Shown one piece after another: positions 10,866 to 18,926 of a stretch of 64,000 nt of DNA (positions within the stretch are counted from its first letter, which is position 1; every line of letters begins with the position of its first letter). The notes beneath the pieces are model-generated. The model made no database searches. It was not told where the DNA came from and saw only the letters and a list, made by a program, of their open reading frames with translations. The stretch lies in the NCBI GenBank assembly GCA_945874735.1, contig CAMCHI010000006.1, positions 1 through 64,000 of the forward strand. The letters run 5' to 3'. The position numbers were made by a program, and so were the translations under genes. The stretch is from an uncultured Arcanobacterium sp. GTDB taxonomy: Bacteria; Actinomycetota; Actinomycetes; Actinomycetales; Actinomycetaceae.

Positions 10866-12568
10866 TGGAGAAAGTAGCAAATTCACAGCCTACTCTTAGC
10901 GCTTTAGATTCCCCCAGTGAAGTGTCAATCTGGAAAGTATTGCGCTGGACTTTAAGCAAAACTAAGCCTTTAATGAAGCCACTATATTTTTCGGCAACTA
11001 TGCGCTCCTTAGAACAAATCGTGGGAGTGTTGTTGTTTGCTTTAGCTGGTGGTGGTTTGATAGCCGTATATTTGGGGAGAGCTAATCTACTCACCGTTAT
11101 TTCGGTGATGATTTTATTAGCAATGGTGAAAGCTCTGGCTTACTATTTGGAGCAATTTTCGGGGCATTATGTGGCCTTTAAATGCTTAGAATTATTGCGC
11201 ACTACGGCTTTTTCTTCTCTTTGGCCTAAAGCGCCCAACATTGTAAATAGTATGCGTTCGGGAGATATGCTCACTTCACTTACTCGCGATATTGATCGTA
11301 TTGAAGTGCTTTATGCTCATACGGCTGCCCCAGTATTTACAGGTGTAGTAATCACGAATGCGATTATGGTAACGGCTGGTTTTTTGGCGGGTTGGCAGTT
11401 AGTAGCCGTGCCGTTTATTTGTGTGCTATTTGCGGTGTTTGTGGTGCCGGTTTTTGGTTTCCAAGCGTCTTTAGTGGCGTCGGAAGCTAAACTTGAGCAA
11501 CGTCGTGAACTTTCTCAGCATTTAACGGACTCCGTTTTTGGTGCGGAAGAAGTAGTGGGTTATGGACGGGCAGACACGCGGTTTGCGCACATGGCTACTT
11601 TAGAAAAAACGGTAGCTAAAGCTTCCCATAAGACGGCTTTCTATCGGGCGTTGCGCCGCGGGGCAAATGTGTCGTTACCGCTCATTTCAATTTTAGGTGT
11701 GTTGGTGGCTGGTATCTCCACTAACGCTGATCCGGTAGTGGTAGCGGCTTTAATGGCTGCTTGTTGGCGTGTTTATGAAGGCCCACGTGGTGTGGAGGAC
11801 GCTTTAGGTGGAGTGGATTTATCGTTAGCGGCTGCTAAGCGTTTGTATCATATTTGTCATGCTCCGCAAAAGGTGCAAGATGGCACGCAAGAAGTACCTT
11901 TAACTGCACCGCTTGGTGTGCAGTGGCGTAATGTCACGTATAGTTATGGGCAAGAAAATGGACGTAACGCTATTGATGATTTAAGTTTTATTGCTCCTGC
12001 TGGTAAACACACTGTGGTAGTGGGTAGGTCTGGTTCTGGTAAGTCCACGGCTATGCAAATGTTGTTGCGTTATGACGATCCGCAAAGTGGTAGCGTGTGT
12101 TTAGGGGAGCAAGATGTGCGTGAGTTCAGTTTGGATAGTTTGCGACGGGCGGTAGCTTTTGTGCCGCAGCGTCCTGATCTGCTTTCCGGAACAATTGCGG
12201 ATAACTTGCGTTTAGGTGCGCCAGAAGCTACTGATGCGCAGTTGTGGGAAGTGCTGGAGATTGCTGGTTTGGCAGAGCAAGTAAAAGCTATGCCAGCTCA
12301 GTTAGCTACTGAAACTGGTACTGAGGGGGCAGCTCTTTCGGGTGGGCAAGTGCAACGCTTGTGTTTGGCGCGCGCTTTGCTTACTAAACCAGCGGTGTTG
12401 GTGTTAGATGAATTTACTGCAAATCTGAACGAGGAGTTGGAGCAAAAAATTCGGCAAAACTTGTTGCAGTATAATGCTGGTCTTACCACTATTGAGATTA
12501 CGCATCGTTTAGATGCAGTGCGGGGAGATTATCATTTGGTGGAGTTAGAAGACGGTAAAGTGGTTTGA
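10865..12568 (+). CDS. ABC transporter, fused permease/ATP-binding protein (CydC-like partner)
   Basis: TM domain; Walker A GRSGSGKST, LSGGQ signature; start abuts the preceding stop. Confidence 0.85.
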   Translation: MEKVANSQPTLSALDSPSEVSIWKVLRWTLSKTKPLMKPLYFSATMRSLEQIVGVLLFALAGGGLIAVYLGRANLLTVISVMILLAMVKALAYYLEQFSGHYVAFKCLELLRTTAFSSLWPKAPNIVNSMRSGDMLTSLTRDIDRIEVLYAHTAAPVFTGVVITNAIMVTAGFLAGWQLVAVPFICVLFAVFVVPVFGFQASLVASEAKLEQRRELSQHLTDSVFGAEEVVGYGRADTRFAHMATLEKTVAKASHKTAFYRALRRGANVSLPLISILGVLVAGISTNADPVVVAALMAACWRVYEGPRGVEDALGGVDLSLAAAKRLYHICHAPQKVQDGTQEVPLTAPLGVQWRNVTYSYGQENGRNAIDDLSFIAPAGKHTVVVGRSGSGKSTAMQMLLRYDDPQSGSVCLGEQDVREFSLDSLRRAVAFVPQRPDLLSGTIADNLRLGAPEATDAQLWEVLEIAGLAEQVKAMPAQLATETGTEGAALSGGQVQRLCLARALLTKPAVLVLDEFTANLNEELEQKIRQNLLQYNAGLTTIEITHRLDAVRGDYHLVELEDGKVV

Positions 12569-12600
12569 TTTCACCTATTTAACTGTTCAGTTTAATTACC

Positions 12601-12640
12601 TGTAGTTGTCTAGTGAAAATGAGGCAACTACGGGTTTTTA
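12601..12640 (+). terminator. intrinsic terminator
   Basis: GTAGTTG / CAACTAC stem followed by GGGTTTTT. Confidence 0.7.
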
Positions 12641-12790
12641 CTATTTTGCGTAGTTTATAGAGATGAGAAAAGAGAGAAATGGTGCAGCACTGGAAAAGTA
12701 ATAGTTTCTAACAATTTTGGAAAGTGGGGAGGAAGTTTTGGGGCTGGATAGTTGTATCGTGTCGGGGAAGAAAGCGGTATATTTATTACT

Positions 12791-12922
12791 ATGCATTATC
12801 AAGAAGAAGATTTTTATCCCCGTAAGTCTAGCTGGTGGAAGAAAGCAGTGGCTTTAACTTTGGTGTTGGCTTTAGTAGGAGCTACTTTGTTGGCAGCTAT
12901 TGTGGTGGCTTTAGGGCATTAA
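12791..12922 (+). CDS. small single-pass membrane protein (43 aa)
   Basis: MHYQEEDFYPRKSSWWKKAVALTLVLALVGATLLAAIVVALGH; absent from the ORF track because it is shorter than 60 aa. Confidence 0.5.
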   Translation: MHYQEEDFYPRKSSWWKKAVALTLVLALVGATLLAAIVVALGH

Positions 12923-12993
12923 TTTAGTGTTCGTCTTTTGGCAAGAATTTAAGACGGTGTGCCAGGTTAGGAACTGGTAAAGAAAGGTATAAA

Positions 12994-14133
12994 GTGCGTA
13001 CACCAACTGAACTAGAAGTGTTAGCTAATCAAGAATATCCAAGTGCTGAGCAATTAGTTGCTGAGTTTGAGATTTTAGCGCATCCAGACCCAGCTGATGC
13101 AGATACTTATGCGCGGATTATGACTGGTTCTGGTTTTGGGGTAGATTTTACCGACTATATGGCACACGCTACTTGGGATAGTGAAAAAGGTTGGCATCGC
13201 AAGGTAATTGAACCTTTTGGCCCGCTTAGCTTAAGCCCTGGAGCAGCGGTTTTGCATTATGGGCAGGAAGTATTTGAGGGGTTGAAAGCCTATAGACATG
13301 CTGATGGTTCGGTGTGGACTTTCCGTCCGGCTTATAATGCTGCTCGCTTGAATGTGTCGAGTCATAGACTAGCTATTCCAGAATTGCCTATTACAGATTT
13401 CTTAGCTTCGTTAGCTGGATTATTGAAAGCTGATAAGCGTTGGGTGCCAGATACGCCAGGTGCATCTTTATATCTACGTCCTTTTATTTTTGCTAGTGAA
13501 TCTTTCTTAGGGGTGCGGGTAGCTAAACAGTATGAGTATTTGGTGATTGCTTCACCAGCAGGCCCTTACTTTAAGAATGGTTTTTCTCCGATTAAAGTTT
13601 GGGTGGAGCGCGAATATCATCGTGCAGGCCCAGGGGGTATGGGGAATGTGAAAACTGGCGGCAATTATGCGGCTTCTCTTTACCCTAAAGCTCGGGCATC
13701 TCAGCACGGTTTTGATGAAGTACTATTTTTAGATGCTTCCACGGGCAAGTGTTTAGACGAGTTGGGAGGCATGAACGTCTTTGTAGTGATGAAAGACGGA
13801 TCGGTAAAAACTCCGGCGTTAAATGGCAATATTCTGCCGGGTGGTACGCGCTCTTCCATTATTACTTTATTGGAGGAAAGCGGTATTTCGGTAAGTGAAG
13901 AAACTCTGGCTTTAGATTGGTTGATTGAGGGAGTGCGTAGCGGAGAAGTAGCTGAAATGTTTGCTTGCGGAACCGCAGCGGTAGTGACGTCAATTGGCGC
14001 GCTGGCTTCCACTGATTTTGAGGTGGAAGTGCCAGTAGGGGAAGTGACTAAGCATATTCATGACCAGCTAACTGGAATCCAGTTTGGTTTATTGGAGGAT
14101 AAGTTTAACTGGTTGTATAAGTTATGCGATTAG
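12994..14133 (+). CDS. ilvE: branched-chain amino acid aminotransferase
   Basis: 379 aa; class IV aminotransferase with GQEVFEGLKAYRHADG. Confidence 0.95.
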   Translation: MRTPTELEVLANQEYPSAEQLVAEFEILAHPDPADADTYARIMTGSGFGVDFTDYMAHATWDSEKGWHRKVIEPFGPLSLSPGAAVLHYGQEVFEGLKAYRHADGSVWTFRPAYNAARLNVSSHRLAIPELPITDFLASLAGLLKADKRWVPDTPGASLYLRPFIFASESFLGVRVAKQYEYLVIASPAGPYFKNGFSPIKVWVEREYHRAGPGGMGNVKTGGNYAASLYPKARASQHGFDEVLFLDASTGKCLDELGGMNVFVVMKDGSVKTPALNGNILPGGTRSSIITLLEESGISVSEETLALDWLIEGVRSGEVAEMFACGTAAVVTSIGALASTDFEVEVPVGEVTKHIHDQLTGIQFGLLEDKFNWLYKLCD

Positions 14134-14141
14134 AAATAAGT

Positions 14142-14187
14142 AAAGGCGGTTAAGGCATTTATAGTGTGCTTAGCCGCCTTTGTTTTA
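14142..14187 (+). terminator. intrinsic terminator after ilvE
   Basis: AAAGGCGGTTAAG / CTTAGCCGCCTTT stem with TGTTTT tail. Confidence 0.8.
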
Positions 14188-14515
14188 TGAGGTTAATGGT
14201 AAAAGAGTAGGGGTAGAGCCGTTACAAGGCGGAAGTTGCATTCTGGGCGCTAGATATTTTAAGTATTATTACTCAAAACGTCCTAAATTTTATTAATTCC
14301 TAATCTGCCATGTATTTCCCTATTTTTCTTCCCCTTAAAATAAAGGTTGCGGGAATTTAGTCCTAGATAAAAAAATGAAACGTGGTTTCTCTCTCAAAAA
14401 ACTTGCATTTTTGCCGGTAAAGCAATGTGATGTGTGTCGGTGCGCTTAGAGTGCGGAAACTGGAGTCATAAAATATTAGTGGAAGCAACTTCCCTGACTT
14501 TAAGGAGAAATTTCC

Positions 14516-16618
14516 ATGACTAGTGCTTCAAGTAAAGATGTAGACGCGGTTTTCACATACGAAGGTTGGGCAGATTTTAAGGGTTCCACTTGGAAAACCG
14601 AAATAGATGTACGTGATTTTATCCAGCAAAACTACCTTCCATATGAAGGGGACGATTCTTTCTTAGCTGGGCCAACGGCAAAGACTTTAGCGCTCTGGGA
14701 GCACCTAGATAAGAATTATCTGGCAGTAGAGCGTGAAAAGCGTATCTATGATGTAGATACCGAAATTCCAGCAGATATTGATGCTTTTGGTCCTGGCTAT
14801 ATTTGTGAACAGGACGATGTAATCGTAGGTTTACAAACTGATGTGCCGTTAAAGCGGGCAATGATGCCTAATGGTGGTTGGCGCATGGTGGAAACCGCGA
14901 TTAAAGAAGCTGGTTTGGAGCATAACGAGCGCGTAAAGGAAATTTTCACCAAATACCGCAAGACGCATAACGAAGGTGTATTTGATATTTACACCCCACG
15001 TATTCGTGCTGCTCGCTCTTCCCATATTATTACTGGTTTACCAGACGCATATGGTCGTGGACGCATTATTGGCGACTATCGTCGAGTAGCTCTTTATGGT
15101 GTGGATTATTTAATTCGTGAAAAAGAAGCAGCCCGTGATGCGGTAATCGACCAGCCATTTAGTGAAACTTGGTGTCGTTATCGTGAAGAACATTCTGAGC
15201 AAATTAAAGCTCTCAAGAAGTTGAAGGTTATGGCAGCTTCTTACGGATTCGATATTTCTGAACCAGCTAAAACCGCTAAAGAAGCAGTGCAGTGGACTTA
15301 TTTCGGTTATCTAGCTTCCATTAAGAGCCAAGACGGTGCAGCTATGAGTTTCGGTCGTCTATCCGGTTTCTTCGACATCTATTTCGAGCGGGACTTTGCT
15401 CGTGGTATTCTCACCGAAAGTGAAGCTCAGGAAATTATTGATGCGCTAGTAATTAAGCTACGCATTGTACGTTTCTTGCGCACTGAAGCCTATGACGCTA
15501 TTTTCTCTGGTGATCCTTACTGGGCAACTTGGTCAGATGGTGGTTTCGGAGATGACGGGCGTACCCTAGTAGTAAAGACATCTTTCCGTCTATTACAAAC
15601 CTTAATGAATCTAGGGCCTGCTCCAGAACCAAATATCACAATTTTCTGGTCGCCTGAATTACCTACCGGTTACAAGAATTTCTGCGCTCGCGTATCTATC
15701 GAAACTTCTTCTTTGCAGTACGAAGCAGATGAGCAGATTCGTTGCCACTGGGGTGATGATGCTGCTATTGCTTGCTGTGTTTCCCCTATGAAGGTAGGCA
15801 AGCAGATGCAGTTCTTCGGTGCACGTGTAAATGCAGCTAAATCTTTGCTTTATGCCATTAATGGTGGACGGGACGAGATGACGGGCAAGCAGATTGTGCC
15901 TGGATACGAGCCTATTACCGGTGATGGTCCGCTAGATTTTGAGGAAGTATGGCAAAAGTATGAAGAAATGTTGGACTGGGTAATTGCTACTTATGTAGAA
16001 GCCCTCAACATTATTCACTACTCGCACGATAAGTATGCATACGAAGCTATGGAGATGGCTTTGCATGATTCCGATATTATCCGCACGATGGGCTGTGGAA
16101 TTGCGGGCTTGTCTATTGTGGCTGATTCTCTTTCGGCGATTAAGTATGCCACTGTAACTCCGGTAAGGGACGAAACTGGTCTAATCGTTGATTATATTAC
16201 CGAGGGTGATTTCCCACGTTATGGTAATGACGATGACCGTGCTGATAATATCGCTGCCACTATTGTGCATACCGTGATGGATAAGATTAAGGCCATTCCA
16301 ATGTACCGTGACGCTATCCCTACTCAGTCGGTACTTACCATTACTTCCAATGTGGTATATGGTAAGGCAACGGGTAACTTCCCGTCTGGTCATCGCGCAG
16401 GTACGCCGTTTGCTCCAGGTGCTAACCCAGAAAATGGTGCAGATACACACGGAATGCTAGCTTCGATGCTTTCGGTAGGTAAGTTGGATTACGATGATGC
16501 GCTTGACGGTATCTCGCTTACCAACACTATCGTGCCTAGCTCGTTGGGACGCACCCAAGAAGAACAGATTGTGAATCTGGTGGGCATTATGGACGCAGGC
16601 TTTATTCCGGAAAGCTAA
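14516..16618 (+). CDS. pflB: pyruvate formate-lyase catalytic protein lacking the glycyl-radical domain
   Basis: 700 aa; ACCVSPM catalytic Cys-Cys; ends at ...EEQIVNLVGIMDAGFIPES without an RVSGYA segment. Confidence 0.93.
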   Translation: MTSASSKDVDAVFTYEGWADFKGSTWKTEIDVRDFIQQNYLPYEGDDSFLAGPTAKTLALWEHLDKNYLAVEREKRIYDVDTEIPADIDAFGPGYICEQDDVIVGLQTDVPLKRAMMPNGGWRMVETAIKEAGLEHNERVKEIFTKYRKTHNEGVFDIYTPRIRAARSSHIITGLPDAYGRGRIIGDYRRVALYGVDYLIREKEAARDAVIDQPFSETWCRYREEHSEQIKALKKLKVMAASYGFDISEPAKTAKEAVQWTYFGYLASIKSQDGAAMSFGRLSGFFDIYFERDFARGILTESEAQEIIDALVIKLRIVRFLRTEAYDAIFSGDPYWATWSDGGFGDDGRTLVVKTSFRLLQTLMNLGPAPEPNITIFWSPELPTGYKNFCARVSIETSSLQYEADEQIRCHWGDDAAIACCVSPMKVGKQMQFFGARVNAAKSLLYAINGGRDEMTGKQIVPGYEPITGDGPLDFEEVWQKYEEMLDWVIATYVEALNIIHYSHDKYAYEAMEMALHDSDIIRTMGCGIAGLSIVADSLSAIKYATVTPVRDETGLIVDYITEGDFPRYGNDDDRADNIAATIVHTVMDKIKAIPMYRDAIPTQSVLTITSNVVYGKATGNFPSGHRAGTPFAPGANPENGADTHGMLASMLSVGKLDYDDALDGISLTNTIVPSSLGRTQEEQIVNLVGIMDAGFIPES

Positions 16619-16750
16619 ATTTTGCAGTAGTTAGGCGGTTAATGCGTGCTTGGCAGAGTGAATACAAGCAATCTGACAATTGGATTAATCGCCTAGCTCT
16701 ATTCCTTAACTTAATAAAAATTGATAACCACTAAAACAAGGAGAAACATC

Positions 16751-16999
16751 ATGACTAAAACTTATGCAGAGCGTGAAGCATCAATGCTTGCAACCCGCGC
16801 CGCTAAAGAAGGTGTTAAGGGTCTATATCATGCAAATATCAACGTGCTAAACAAGGAAACTTTGGTAGATGCTATGGAACACCCAGAGAAGTACCCACAA
16901 TTAACGGTGCGCGTATCGGGTTACGCAGTTAATTTCGTGCGTCTAACTCGTGAACAGCAGCTAGACGTTATTTCTCGTACTTTCCATGAGGGAATGTAA
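16751..16999 (+). CDS. grcA: separate glycyl-radical domain protein (GrcA/YfiD-like, PFL C-terminus)
   Basis: 82 aa with [39 protein letters not shown] Shine-Dalgarno just upstream of ATG 16751. Confidence 0.9.
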   Translation: MTKTYAEREASMLATRAAKEGVKGLYHANINVLNKETLVDAMEHPEKYPQLTVRVSGYAVNFVRLTREQQLDVISRTFHEGM

Positions 17000-17215
17000 T
17001 TTCGTCTTTTAAAGGGCTAATGCTCTATAAGACGTGCCTGAGTATCTTGTAAAATGCTTTCCACCTTGGTTATGCAGAATTAGGCTCAGCAGCGTGCTGT
17101 GTTTGCTGCAACAGGTATACTGTGCAAGTTGTTGAGCACGCTTCAGAAAGCATAGGTATAAACTTAGGCAAAATACATACCACTGAGAAAATAAATAACT
17201 ATAAGGCAGGGCGAT

Positions 17216-18103
17216 ATGGCTACCATTAAGACTCGAGTAACTGAAGGGTCTACGGGAGAATATCGCCCTGAACCTTTAGAAATAGAAGTGCCACGGTTAG
17301 GCGGAGCTGGTTTAGACGGAATTGAACAAGCAGATCCGTTGAATCATTTCGAGCATATGGCAGCGGTGCGAGAAGGGAGAATCGGCTCGGTGCATTCATG
17401 GGAACTAGTTACCGCTGTAGATGGTCCTGGTACTCGTATGACCACCTTTTTTGCGGGCTGTCCTTTGCGCTGCTTATATTGTCATAATCCCGATACTATG
17501 AAAATGCGGGAAGGTACTGCGGTAACGGCCCAAGCTTTAATGAAGAAAATTAAACGCTATAAAGGAGTGTTTAAGGCCTCTAACGGGGGAGTTACTTTCA
17601 GTGGGGGAGAGCCGTTATTCCAACCGGCATTCTTAGCTCGTTTACTGCGAGAATGTAAAGAGCTAGGTATACACACTGCAGTGGATACTTCTGGTTTCCT
17701 AGGGCGTTCTTTAACCGCAGAAATGATGGATAATATTGACCTTTTCTTACTGGATGTAAAAAGCGGTATTCCAGAGATTTATAAAGAAACCACTGGGCGC
17801 GAACTGGCTCCTACTTTAGAATTTGGTAAACGCTTAAGCGAGGCGGGTAAGAAGATATGGATTCGTTTTGTGCTAGTGCCTGGTTTAACGGACGCGCCAG
17901 AAAATATAAACGCTGTAGCTGACATTGTAGCGGGTTGGTCTAGTGTGGAGCGGGTAGAAGTATTACCGTTCCATCAGATGGCTCGTGATAAGTGGGAAAC
18001 GCTTGGCATGGAATATAAGCTGGAAAAAGTGCAGCCACCAAGTAAAGAAGCTACCGAAGCGGCACGCGATATTTTCCGTACCCGTGGACTAGCTGTCTAC
18101 TAA
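17216..18103 (+). CDS. pflA: pyruvate formate-lyase activating enzyme (radical SAM)
   Basis: CPLRCLYCHNPDT radical-SAM motif; 295 aa. Confidence 0.95.
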   Translation: MATIKTRVTEGSTGEYRPEPLEIEVPRLGGAGLDGIEQADPLNHFEHMAAVREGRIGSVHSWELVTAVDGPGTRMTTFFAGCPLRCLYCHNPDTMKMREGTAVTAQALMKKIKRYKGVFKASNGGVTFSGGEPLFQPAFLARLLRECKELGIHTAVDTSGFLGRSLTAEMMDNIDLFLLDVKSGIPEIYKETTGRELAPTLEFGKRLSEAGKKIWIRFVLVPGLTDAPENINAVADIVAGWSSVERVEVLPFHQMARDKWETLGMEYKLEKVQPPSKEATEAARDIFRTRGLAVY

Positions 18104-18900
18104 CTGCTAGTTTTCAATCTGTTTCCTGTTTGACGTTCTCCAAAAATTGCTGTCCCGATTCTGACTAGGGTAGAGCCGTATTTAACTGCTAAAGATAAAT
18201 CGTTAGTCATACCCATGGAAAGTATATTGGCATTTTCAAGAGTGGGTAATTCTTGTAAACGTAAACTTAACTCTTGAGTGAGCTGAAAACTACTAGCTAC
18301 AGCGTTATGGTCTGGGCTGTTTGCTCCGATAGTCATTATCCCTTGGATTTCTACTCCAGGGAGTTCCAAAATAGCTTGCGCTAAATCTAATAACTCAGCG
18401 GGAGCGCACCCATACTGGGAGGGGGAGTTAGCAGAATTAACTTGTAAAAGTATTGGGTAAGGAGTTTGCGCACTACCAGTAGCTAAACTAGCTAATTGTC
18501 TACGGTTAATACTTTGTGCCAGTTTTAAGCTATCCACTGTGTCTATACGCTGAGCATACTTCATGGCAGTACTCAGTTTATTAGACTGCAAATGTCCAAT
18601 CATGGTGGTATAGGTGGCAGGTAGGGGGATACTTAATTCTGAAGTGGACTCAGTATGCGAATTAGCTAATTGTGCACGATAGTCTGCTAACTCGGTTTCA
18701 GTATTTTTCAATTGGTGCACTAGGTTGTGCCCTAATAAAGTTTCGCCCGCTGCAATAGCTGTAACAATATTTTCGAGAGGCTGATATTTCACGGCTAACA
18801 TTAGTTTTACACTCCCGGCAGGGCGTCCGGCTTGGAGTTCTGCCTGGCGTATAGTGGCGCGTATCGTCTGTAAATTTTCGTTGATGTGTGTGTTAGACAT
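18100..18900 (-). CDS. YggS-family PLP homeostasis protein
   Basis: AVKYQP Lys site, MIGHLQSNK and LSMGMTNDL motifs. Confidence 0.92.
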   Translation of the reverse strand: MSNTHINENLQTIRATIRQAELQAGRPAGSVKLMLAVKYQPLENIVTAIAAGETLLGHNLVHQLKNTETELADYRAQLANSHTESTSELSIPLPATYTTMIGHLQSNKLSTAMKYAQRIDTVDSLKLAQSINRRQLASLATGSAQTPYPILLQVNSANSPSQYGCAPAELLDLAQAILELPGVEIQGIMTIGANSPDHNAVASSFQLTQELSLRLQELPTLENANILSMGMTNDLSLAVKYGSTLVRIGTAIFGERQTGNRLKTSS

Positions 18901-18926
18901 ACTGATGATTTCCTTAAAACAGGTCT

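Noticed and set aside
16600-16751. PFL split read as a frameshift or sequencing error
   Set aside because: The C-terminal ORF has its own AAGGAG and ATG, and a >130-nt non-coding gap with a hairpin separates the parts; a single indel would not produce this.
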